Source: Prevotellaceae bacterium (GTDB lineage Bacteria; Bacteroidota; Bacteroidia; Bacteroidales; UBA932). Taken from it: 8,163 nucleotides of DNA. Positions 1 to 6,612 of the stretch are shown piece by piece. The stretch is taken from contig JAISPE010000140.1 in assembly GCA_031275145.1 (NCBI GenBank), positions 1-8,163 on the forward strand. Reading direction: 5' to 3'. Within the stretch, counting starts at the first letter, position 1. Each line of letters starts with the position of its first letter. Under the pieces are notes generated by a model, which made no database searches, was not told the DNA's origin, and saw only the letters and a list, made by a program, of their open reading frames with translations. The position numbers and the translations under genes are program-made.

Positions 1-32
1 TTGTCATTCGAAGAAAGTCGATGTTATTCGAC

Positions 33-81
33 AAATCAAAAATCGTAAACCGTAAATCAAAAATCAACAGTCTAAAACCGG
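33..81. repeat. Degenerate heptanucleotide tandem repeat, block 1
   Basis: Seven consecutive 7-bp units can be read from 33 to 81. Most are variants of AAATCAA or AAATCGT; the sixth and seventh (CAGTCTA, AAACCGG) are diverged. The block lies upstream of the UpxY-like gene in a stretch with no supported gene on either strand (1-152). The periodicity is seen directly. That it is a non-coding repeat of the kind scattered between Bacteroidota genes is inference. Confidence 0.7.
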
Positions 82-111
82 AATGTGCCACCGCAAAGCG
101 TGCGTAAGCAA

Positions 112-146
112 CAATCTAAAATCGTAAGTCTAAAATCGTAAATCAA
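112..146. repeat. Degenerate heptanucleotide tandem repeat, block 2
   Basis: Five 7-bp units with the same AAATCGT/AAATCAA consensus run from 112 to 146. They end six bases before the ATG at 153, so they would form most of the 5' leader of the UpxY-like mRNA if transcription starts upstream of them. This block is two bases out of phase with block 1. The two are separated by a non-repetitive stretch (82-111) in which I see no gene or promoter. Confidence 0.65.
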
Positions 147-152
147 AGAGAT

Positions 153-692
153 ATGGATATTTTTTGGTATGTTTTGTACGCCTCTAAGGGTAAGGCTGTG
201 AAACTCCGGCCTTATCTGGAGGCAGCTTCTATTGAATATTTTTTTCCTTTCTATTATAAGGATGTGAAAATCGGACGTTCGGAGAGTTACGAACGTACTG
301 CTCTTCCGCTTATAGGGAATTTAGTCTTTGCCCGGTCTTCAAAAGATATTCTCGACCCTGTGCTGAAAGAGGCAAAACTGAAACTGGCTGTTTCATCCGA
401 CCTGTATTATCGGGATTATGGCGACAAAAGAATAATTACAGTATCCGAATATCAGATGCGTAACTTTATCGCTGTTGTTGCAAACGGTCTGGAAAAGGTA
501 ACATATCTCTCCAACGACGAGGTACCCGAACGGGGCATGAAAGTAAAAATCACAGGCGGAACTTTTGCAGGCGTCGAAGGTTTTTTCGTAAGAATAAACG
601 GCAACAGATGCCTCGTGGTGAGTATTCCAAATTTCTTCTCTGTGGCTACGGACTATATACCGGCATGTTATGTGCAACAACTCGAATCGTAA
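153..692 (+). CDS. UpxY-family transcription antiterminator (specialised NusG paralogue)
   Basis: The 179-residue product has the two-domain layout of NusG-like factors. The N-terminal NGN domain (about 1-110) shows WYVLYASKGK at 5-14, the PF segment at 31-33, LPLIGNLVFA at 51-60 and the SEYQMRNFI stretch near 98-106. All of these resemble UpxY proteins of Bacteroides capsule loci. A KOW domain follows, with the core GMKVKITGGTFAGVEGFF at 128-145. Factors of this family bind elongating RNA polymerase and suppress premature termination of one specific, usually adjacent, long operon. The start at 153 fits the NGN domain beginning a few residues in and has an A/G-rich leader. No UpxZ-like or polysaccharide gene follows on the same strand: the next gene downstream is convergent. 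Its target is therefore unknown from this window. The last codons (GAATCGTAA) resemble the heptamer motif found upstream of the gene. Family assignment is firm; the cellular target is not. Confidence 0.88.
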   Translation: MDIFWYVLYASKGKAVKLRPYLEAASIEYFFPFYYKDVKIGRSESYERTALPLIGNLVFARSSKDILDPVLKEAKLKLAVSSDLYYRDYGDKRIITVSEYQMRNFIAVVANGLEKVTYLSNDEVPERGMKVKITGGTFAGVEGFFVRINGNRCLVVSIPNFFSVATDYIPACYVQQLES

Positions 693-765
693 ATTTCTCA
701 TAACTAAATAGCAGATTGTAGAGTCAATACAGGCGTTCCACAGGATGTAAGACGCATAAAACGGA

Positions 766-840
766 ATGTCTGAACTGTTATTTTCATGATTGGAATGATT
801 TTTTTGAATCGGGGCATCGTAAAAATCAAATAAATCACTG
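766..840. repeat. Degenerate nonamer-like AT-rich repeat in the convergent intergenic region
   Basis: On the - strand, reading down from 810, the sequence falls into 9-bp units sharing an AATCAT core (AAATCATTC, CAATCATGA, AAATAACAG) and running into TTCAGACAT. A second short AAATCA-rich stretch lies at 820-836. There is no plausible gene in 693-914 on either strand. I recognise this style of sequence as common intergenic filler in Bacteroidota, but I cannot confirm copy number here. Confidence 0.45.
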
Positions 841-842
841 AA

Positions 843-875
843 AACCCTAACAGGGTCGGAGACCCTGTTAGGGTT
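843..875 (-). terminator. Perfect 15-bp hairpin, probable terminator of the ABC transporter operon
   Basis: The arm at 843-857 is the exact reverse complement of 861-875, with a 3-base loop (858-860). On the - strand the hairpin lies about 40 bases after the stop of the permease gene. It is followed immediately by TTTT and then a T-rich run (TTTATTTGATTTTTA), which suits an intrinsic terminator in that direction. On the + strand the hairpin is followed by GC-rich sequence and then A's, so it is unlikely to terminate the UpxY-like gene. It could instead be a dispersed palindromic repeat; the two roles are compatible. Confidence 0.6.
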
Positions 876-893
876 CCCGGAAGGGTTCCCGGA
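870..893. repeat. Two exact tandem copies of a 12-mer
   Basis: AGGGTTCCCGGA occurs at 870-881 and again at 882-893. The first copy shares its first six bases with the 3' arm of the 843-875 hairpin. The pair sits between that hairpin and the end of the permease gene. No function is evident. It may be slippage or a remnant of the same repeat element. Confidence 0.75.
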
Positions 894-914
894 AAAAAAA
901 GACTGTCAAAAGCA

Positions 915-3900
915 TCACCGTTTCACTATTTTCACTGCATCGGCAATGACGAATCTTGCACGGCATTCGTTTGAGAGCGTAACGCTTACCGTATCCGAAG
1001 CGAAATAGTAGACTCCCAGCCGTTCCCATCCGTCTTTTGCCTTTGACAGACTGATGTATGCATCTTCGGTTTCGTCGCCGTACGCAACCCGGAAACGGTA
1101 TTCGAAGTCTTTGTTCTGCCAGTGGTTTTTTATCTCGTCGTAGACGGTCATATAAAAGTATAGTTCGTACTGACCCGGCGAGGGGACAGGGATTTTCCAT
1201 GTTGCCGTCTTGTTTCCGCCTTCGTTCCGGACACTGCGGACAACGCAGGCGGAACGTATATATTTGCCGTAATATCTGTCATCTGTAGTGGCTGTCCACT
1301 GGAGAGGCGGATTCCACCAGCGGAAACCGGCGTATTTGAAGCGGGAGTCATTCGCCCTGTCCAGCAGTTTCGGCAACAGGCCGGTGACAGGCTTTTGCGA
1401 GACGGTGAACAGCAGGGAATCCTCGTTATCGACAGTCACCTCGTCGGGAACACTGTCTGACCAGTCTTCGGGCAGCACGGTGTCTTCATCCTTTTCCGAC
1501 AGCGGTCTGACTTCACGTCTGATATCCGTATTTAAGGGGATGTTTACCAGCATCGGGAGATTTCCCGAAATCATGGTGTTGATGTTCATGAAAACCGGCG
1601 TATTGTCCCATACAGAAACCAGCCGTACGCTCCGGCGGGCGGGTATCATGATTTTGCGGCCGGTTTTCGGGTCGCCGTAATCCGCACCCTCGACATTCAT
1701 GGCTACATGTACAATCCCGTCGTAATCCGAATGATTGCTGATTACCGTGTTCACCGTGAAGAAGTCTGCCCCCCGATCGTTCACATTGACTACCTCCGGT
1801 TCGCGGATGCTGTAAACGGGCAGTTTGACTGGATCGTTCCACGCTGTCAGTCCCGAAAGGATATCGGTTTTGCTCATCCTGCCCAGAGTATCCAGGAGGT
1901 TTTCCAGCCGTATGTTGCGGAAAGTATGTTTGCCGACGGTCGAATAGAGCGAATCGCGGAAAGCGCCGACACCGATGTTCAGTTCGGCGGGAGCAAACAG
2001 TTGAAACGCTTTCAGTCCGACAATATTATGTATCAGGTCGCGGTGTTCGGCATCTGCAAGCAAATCTTTGAAAGCATACTGTCCCAGCAAAATACTTGCC
2101 TTTTCCGAATCGCTGATACCCTCCTCGCGTCTCTTCCACCGGTTATTCTCTTCCAGACTGTTCTGCATGTACGCTTCTACCAAACGGTTGGCCACCGGCC
2201 AGTCGGCGGAATAGATGTTATACCTGAAATTAAACAGTTGCGGGAATATGAAATACCTGTCTAACGACGGATTTGCAAATGTCCAGACTGCATTCCGTAA
2301 TGCCTGCATCTGCAAATCTTTAATGTCGTCTTCCCGCTGCCATTTCTGCATATAGACGATCATTTTTTTTACATACATCTGGTAAAAACCGAAGCCTCTT
2401 TCGGGAAAAAATACTGTTTCGGGCTGTACGGTTTCCTGTGCCAGCGACCATGCGCGGGGATAGCAGGAAAACTGTACGGGAACTTCGACAATCGAAAAAC
2501 GTTTGAACGGATAATCGAACCTGTACCGGCGTTCAATATCCTCCTTCATCTCCTGTACGATGGCGGGAATAGTGTCGCGTATGGAATCCAGCGCCGTTGC
2601 GTAGAAACCGTCGTTCCCCTCGATATGCCAGACACTGTAACGTATACTGTCCCTGACAAAACTTTTCCGGCGGTATTTGCCTGCGGCCAGCGAAATCGCC
2701 TGCGCGGGATATTCCGGTCGAAACATGTAGCTTCCGTCGCCGCTGTCCGTTCCCTCGCCCTGTGATACGGGGACAAGTCCGGGCAGCGGAGTAACATTCA
2801 GCGAGAAACGGCTGAAATATGTCTGCTGCCAGTCGGGGCTTTCGTCGCTGTAACCCGTTCCCGGGCGGGGATACCAGTATGTCTCCGGCGTGAGTAACAT
2901 GTAACTCTCTGTCTGGAAACTGTACTGTTTGTCGATACTGAATATGTCTGCCGTGTTTCTTTCATTCAGTTCCTTTTCGGGAATATCGAGGTAACAGAAC
3001 GAATTGTCCAGCCTGCCACCGTATGTTACCGACAGCGAAACGGTGTCGCCTGCATGGATTTCCCTGCCGAAATCCACCAGCAGGATTTGCCTGTCGCGTT
3101 TGAAGTCCAGTGTCCGGTCACCTGATTTTACCGCGTCGATTTTCAGTCCCGGATTCAGACAGAAAGTGAAAACCTGCGACGTGGAGAGCGCCGTTCCGGT
3201 CATCCGGGTTTCCGACGCAAACGTTTCCCTGTCCTGTTTCAGCGAAATACCGTACTGCTCGACAGTCATTTTCGGTGTATGCACATATTTATTGTTGATT
3301 TGTATATACGACAGACGGTTTTCGTTCTGACGCAATATCCTGCCGACGTGCCTGTATCCCGCACCGATGCAGACCGAAAAGGTACACAGCGACACGGTTA
3401 TCCATATATAATGCCCTTTCGTGGAATTTGGCAGCCTCCCGAACAGTGGGACAGTCGCGAAAATACAGGTAAGTCCTGCAAACAGATAGATCGAACGGTG
3501 TACGGCGATCTCTTCCAGATTTGGAAATCCGACAACCGTCGATTTCATCAGGGGAAGAAAATAAGCCATGTAGTCAAACAGATAATAAAACTTGTCGGAC
3601 AGATAAAAAACCGTCGCCCCGATATATCCCAGCAGCAGTACGAACGTAACGGCCTGATTGCGGAAAATCAGCATCAGTACAACCGAAAGCCCGATGATAT
3701 AGACAAGCGTCGGAATGCTGACCGTCAAAAAATAAAACACATACGCCCCCCAGTCGATGACGGCGTCCTCCGAAGCCGTGCTCGCCGTTATCGAAATGGC
3801 GAATACGATCAGGTTGAGGATAAAAAATATGCGGAGATTTCCCCAGATTTTTCCGAACACGTATTCGGCATTGCTCAGCGGACGGACATAAAATATTTCA

Positions 3901-4181
3901 GACGTATCCAGCTTTTTATCCCTTTTCAGGAAATCGGAAGCAAGGAATATGGCGATTATCGCCTGAGCCGTATTCAGCAGCAGCATGTTGGAATACGGTA
4001 TGTTAGACGGTATGACAATGAACTTCGACATGTTGATGCCGGTCTGCAGTACGGCAGCGATGTCGAACACCGTTATTACCGCTATCGCCAGTACTGCGAA
4101 AATCCTGAAAAACCAGCTTCTGAAAAGCAGTTTGCTTTCGTATTTTGATACATGCCGTATGTTCCGGATAAATTCAATCAT
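915..4181 (-). CDS. ABC-2-type transporter permease fused to a degenerate M1-peptidase-like region and a golvesin-type C-terminal domain
   Basis: The product has 1088 residues. The first ~280 form a membrane part with about seven hydrophobic segments (near 22-45, 58-84, 116-136, 146-173, 176-196, 229-248 and 257-276), like the permease half of ABC-2 exporters. Residues ~285-780 resemble the extracytoplasmic region of permease/M1-aminopeptidase fusions: a beta-rich part to ~500, then a segment around VEVPVQF (565-571) and QPETVFFPERG (586-596), reminiscent of the M1 substrate-recognition strand. No HExxH zinc motif is present anywhere, so peptidase activity is not expected. Residues ~950-1088 look like a golvesin C-terminal-like domain (YYGKYIRSA, TATWKIPVPSPGQYELYFYM, GWERLGVYYF and the closing FVIADAVKI). 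The ATG lies 5 bases after the ATPase stop, so the two genes are one unit and the proteins are presumed partners. Substrate unknown. The outer half may be a binding or assembly module rather than an enzyme. Confidence 0.8.
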   Translation of the reverse strand: MIEFIRNIRHVSKYESKLLFRSWFFRIFAVLAIAVITVFDIAAVLQTGINMSKFIVIPSNIPYSNMLLLNTAQAIIAIFLASDFLKRDKKLDTSEIFYVRPLSNAEYVFGKIWGNLRIFFILNLIVFAISITASTASEDAVIDWGAYVFYFLTVSIPTLVYIIGLSVVLMLIFRNQAVTFVLLLGYIGATVFYLSDKFYYLFDYMAYFLPLMKSTVVGFPNLEEIAVHRSIYLFAGLTCIFATVPLFGRLPNSTKGHYIWITVSLCTFSVCIGAGYRHVGRILRQNENRLSYIQINNKYVHTPKMTVEQYGISLKQDRETFASETRMTGTALSTSQVFTFCLNPGLKIDAVKSGDRTLDFKRDRQILLVDFGREIHAGDTVSLSVTYGGRLDNSFCYLDIPEKELNERNTADIFSIDKQYSFQTESYMLLTPETYWYPRPGTGYSDESPDWQQTYFSRFSLNVTPLPGLVPVSQGEGTDSGDGSYMFRPEYPAQAISLAAGKYRRKSFVRDSIRYSVWHIEGNDGFYATALDSIRDTIPAIVQEMKEDIERRYRFDYPFKRFSIVEVPVQFSCYPRAWSLAQETVQPETVFFPERGFGFYQMYVKKMIVYMQKWQREDDIKDLQMQALRNAVWTFANPSLDRYFIFPQLFNFRYNIYSADWPVANRLVEAYMQNSLEENNRWKRREEGISDSEKASILLGQYAFKDLLADAEHRDLIHNIVGLKAFQLFAPAELNIGVGAFRDSLYSTVGKHTFRNIRLENLLDTLGRMSKTDILSGLTAWNDPVKLPVYSIREPEVVNVNDRGADFFTVNTVISNHSDYDGIVHVAMNVEGADYGDPKTGRKIMIPARRSVRLVSVWDNTPVFMNINTMISGNLPMLVNIPLNTDIRREVRPLSEKDEDTVLPEDWSDSVPDEVTVDNEDSLLFTVSQKPVTGLLPKLLDRANDSRFKYAGFRWWNPPLQWTATTDDRYYGKYIRSACVVRSVRNEGGNKTATWKIPVPSPGQYELYFYMTVYDEIKNHWQNKDFEYRFRVAYGDETEDAYISLSKAKDGWERLGVYYFASDTVSVTLSNECRARFVIADAVKIVKR

Positions 4182-4186
4182 CTTGT

Positions 4187-5080
4187 TTAATCTTCAGTCC
4201 ACAGGTTTAAATTATTTTCCATATAGTACACGTAAGCGTGTTCGAGATTCGGCGGACACGGTTCCGCGTCATACCCTTCGACTTCGTCGGCGACGACCTG
4301 CACATCCCAGCTCATTCCCGACGGGATGGTCGAAATCACCGGATAGCGGTTGCCGATTTCGGTCAGTTCGTCGCCGCTGACCCTGATGCGCCACACTTTC
4401 CCTTCCGCCCGCCGCAGCATCTCTTCCGGCGCACCGACAAATGATATTTCGCCGCTGTTCATCAAAGCCATACGCTTGCATGTGCTCGATATGTCGCCGA
4501 CAATGTGCGTCGAAAGGATAATGATAGCGTCGTTTCCGCTGACTTCCGAGAGCAGATTCCGGAATTTGATTCTTTCTTCGGGATCAAGCCCGCTCGTCGG
4601 TTCGTCGACGACAATCACTTTCGGGTTATGAATCAGCGCCTGTGCGATTCCCAGCCGCCGTTTCATTCCGCCCGACAGTTTGTTGGCATACCGTTCGCGG
4701 GCGTCGAAAAGCCCTACATTCTCGAGCATCGCATCGACGGCCTGTTTGCGTTTCCGTGCGCCGGTCATCCCCGACAGACGCGCGGCATAATCCAGAAATT
4801 CGTGGGTCCTGTATCCGGCAAAAAAACGGAAATCCTGCGGCAGATATCCCAGAATGCGGCGTACTTCCTTCCGCTTTTTCAACAGATTATATCCGAATAC
4901 GCTCACCTCGCCCGAAGAAGGCTCAAGCAGGGCAACCAGAATACGCATGAGAGTGGATTTGCCCGCGCCGTTCGGTCCAAGTAACCCGAACATCCCCGCA
5001 GGTATTTCGAGATTAATGTCTTTCAAGGCACGGTTGCCGTTGGGATAGACCTTATTGAGGTTTTTTATTAATATACTCAC
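4187..5080 (-). CDS. ABC transporter ATP-binding protein (ABC-2 exporter type)
   Basis: This 297-residue protein has every element of a functional nucleotide-binding domain: Walker A GPNGAGKST at 35-43, Q-loop PQDF at 81-84, signature LSGGMKRR at 135-142, Walker B VIVVDEP at 155-161 with the D-loop SGLD following, and the switch histidine at 192 (STHIVGD). A ~80-residue C-terminal extension after ~215 is typical of exporter ATPases of the CcmA/NatA type. It would hydrolyse ATP on the cytoplasmic face to drive the permease encoded 5 bases downstream. The start codon is GTG (5080-5078): an in-frame TGA lies three codons upstream and no ATG is available before the conserved strand MSILIKNLNKVY. 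The transported substrate cannot be inferred. A TACATTTG box 30 bases upstream suggests its own promoter. Confidence 0.93.
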   Translation of the reverse strand: MSILIKNLNKVYPNGNRALKDINLEIPAGMFGLLGPNGAGKSTLMRILVALLEPSSGEVSVFGYNLLKKRKEVRRILGYLPQDFRFFAGYRTHEFLDYAARLSGMTGARKRKQAVDAMLENVGLFDARERYANKLSGGMKRRLGIAQALIHNPKVIVVDEPTSGLDPEERIKFRNLLSEVSGNDAIIILSTHIVGDISSTCKRMALMNSGEISFVGAPEEMLRRAEGKVWRIRVSGDELTEIGNRYPVISTIPSGMSWDVQVVADEVEGYDAEPCPPNLEHAYVYYMENNLNLWTED

Positions 5081-5109
5081 CCTAATTCAATTTAAGAGTT
5101 ATAAAGGCG

Positions 5110-5117
5110 CAAATGTA
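5110..5117 (-). promoter_or_regulatory. Bacteroidota -7 promoter box for the ABC transporter genes
   Basis: On the - strand 5117-5110 reads TACATTTG, an exact match to the Bacteroidota primary-sigma -7 consensus TAnnTTTG. It lies about 30 bases before the GTG start at 5080, giving a short 5' leader of roughly 20-25 bases. I see no convincing -33 TTTG about 20 bases further upstream, where heptamer repeats occupy the sequence. It suggests that the ABC pair is transcribed independently of trpBE. Confidence 0.55.
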
Positions 5118-5128
5118 AATAAAAGTTT

Positions 5129-5223
5129 TGAGGTATGAGGTATGAGAGATGAGTGGCTGGCGCCAGCCTCATCACTCATCTCTCATACCTCATCTCTCAT
5201 CACCTATCACTCATCACTCATAA
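5129..5223. repeat. Heptamer repeat cluster arranged as a 21-bp inverted repeat around a GGCGCC palindrome
   Basis: Four 7-bp units of the form TGAGGTA/TGAGAGA/TGAGTGG (5129-5156) face eight complementary units of the form CTCATCA/CTCATCT (5168-5223). Positions 5135-5155 are perfectly complementary to 5173-5193 (21 bp). The spacer contains a 14-bp self-complementary palindrome at 5155-5168 centred on GGCGCC. The right-hand units run into the 3' end of trpE, supplying its last residues and its TGA. The transcript could fold into a long hairpin and may act as a weak terminator after trpE, but no T-run follows directly. Structure is seen directly; function is inference. Confidence 0.8.
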
Positions 5224-6599
5224 TTTGCGACTTCTATTGCCCTGTTCAGCGCTTTCAGTTTGCTGTTGACCTCGGCGAGTTCATTTTCGGGTTTTGATTT
5301 TGAGACAATACCTGCTCCTGCCTGATAGTAGAGCGTGTTGTTGCGGCTCACAAAAGTCCGGATTGTTATTGCCTGATTCAGGTTTCCGTCGAATCCGATA
5401 TGGCCGATACAGCCTCCGTAAATTCCTCTCGGATGTTTTTCTATCCGGTTGATCAGCTGCATGGCGCGTACTTTCGGCGCTCCGGAAAGCGTTCCTGCTG
5501 GAAAGGTATCCGTAAACAAAGCTGTACGGTTTACATCGGGACCGATTTCGCCGCACACGCGGGATACCATGTGGATTACATGCGAATAGAACTGTATTTC
5601 TCTGTACGATTTCACATATACGTTTTTCGAATTGCGGCTAAGGTCGTTACGTGCCAGATCGACCAGCATGACATGTTCGGCGTTTTCCTTCGGGTCTTCG
5701 AGGAGCATTTTGGCAAGTTCGGCATCTTTTTCGTCGTTGCCCGTGCGGGGAACAGTGCCTGCAATAGGGTCGATGGTCGCAATATTTCCGGAAACTTTGA
5801 TGTGTGTTTCCGGAGACGATCCGAATATTCTGTACGAGCCAAAGTCGAAATAGAAAAGATACGGGGAAGGATTGATCGAGCGCAAAGCCCTGTATACCTT
5901 GAAATCATCTCCCGTAAAACGCTGTTCGAAACGTCGCGAAAGCACAATCTGGAATACATCGCCGCGCATACAGTGCCTGATTCCTTCGGCAACCATCGCC
6001 TTATACTCTTCGTCGGAGATTGACGAAGTTACTTCTCCGTGCGACACAAAGTCGTAAACAGGGAAGTTGCGACAGTCGATGGTCGCGATCAGTTCGTCCA
6101 TGCGGCTTTGCTGTCCCTCCGTCAGATTTTCGGTGATGCTCATTTCGTTTCGCAGATGATTGATTGCGATCACAAAGCGGTACAGAATGTATTTTATTTC
6201 CGGCAGGGAATCCGGACTGGAATCGACGTCGATATTTTCCAGATATTTGACCGTATCGTAAGCTGTATATCCGAAAAATCCGTTTTCGTTGCCGTTTTCA
6301 CCCGTTATCTCAAAACTTTTCACAAAGTCGTTCAGCCGGAGTTGCAGACTGCATTCCGCAAGCGAACTTTCGACAGTATGCCCTCCGGGGTACTGCATGA
6401 CGATTTTACCGTCGCTTAGGGAAAAAAAGGCTACGGGTTCAATTCCTATAAACGAAAAACTGTTGTCGGCCGAATGATAGTCGGAGCTTTCGAGCAAAGC
6501 GGATTGCGGCGACATATCTCTTACTTTTAAATAAATGCTCACCGGAGTCTGTAAATCGGCGAGTAAATTTCTGCGTTTAACTGTTATTTTTGTATTCAT
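5214..6599 (-). CDS. trpE: Anthranilate synthase component I
   Basis: This 461-residue protein converts chorismate, with ammonia supplied by a glutaminase partner (TrpG), to anthranilate, the first committed step of tryptophan synthesis. Residues 35-38 are LLES, the N-terminal motif that forms the feedback tryptophan site in TrpE; it argues for TrpE over the paralogue PabB. The chorismate-binding core shows RGDVFQIVLS (212-221), PIAGT (278-282), the Mg-binding ENAEH region (305-309), DLARND (314-319), FPAGTLSGAPK (366-376) and GAGIV (428-432). Length is normal for the family. The ATG at 6599 lies 13 bases after the trpB stop, so it is cotranscribed with trpB and falls under the attenuator at 7817-7957. 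No trpG follows: after trpE comes a repeat cluster and an ABC transporter. The final codons TAT GAG TGA lie inside that repeat, so the extreme C-terminus may have been remodelled by it. Confidence 0.95.
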   Translation of the reverse strand: MNTKITVKRRNLLADLQTPVSIYLKVRDMSPQSALLESSDYHSADNSFSFIGIEPVAFFSLSDGKIVMQYPGGHTVESSLAECSLQLRLNDFVKSFEITGENGNENGFFGYTAYDTVKYLENIDVDSSPDSLPEIKYILYRFVIAINHLRNEMSITENLTEGQQSRMDELIATIDCRNFPVYDFVSHGEVTSSISDEEYKAMVAEGIRHCMRGDVFQIVLSRRFEQRFTGDDFKVYRALRSINPSPYLFYFDFGSYRIFGSSPETHIKVSGNIATIDPIAGTVPRTGNDEKDAELAKMLLEDPKENAEHVMLVDLARNDLSRNSKNVYVKSYREIQFYSHVIHMVSRVCGEIGPDVNRTALFTDTFPAGTLSGAPKVRAMQLINRIEKHPRGIYGGCIGHIGFDGNLNQAITIRTFVSRNNTLYYQAGAGIVSKSKPENELAEVNSKLKALNRAIEVANYE

Positions 6600-6612
6600 A
6601 TTCTTATTACTG

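Noticed and set aside
33..146. CRISPR-like array
   Set aside because: Units are 7 bp, contiguous and degenerate, with no unique spacers and no cas genes.
3279..4148. + strand frame of 289 codons opposite the permease membrane region
   Set aside because: Its product is rich in charged and aromatic residues as expected from reading hydrophobic codons backwards, and the opposite strand encodes clear membrane segments that continue the permease.
915..4181. Active M1 aminopeptidase within the permease fusion
   Set aside because: No HExxH zinc-binding motif is found anywhere in the protein.
5214..6599. PabB (aminodeoxychorismate synthase) instead of TrpE
   Set aside because: The LLES tryptophan-site motif and the position directly after trpB under a Trp-coded leader favour TrpE.
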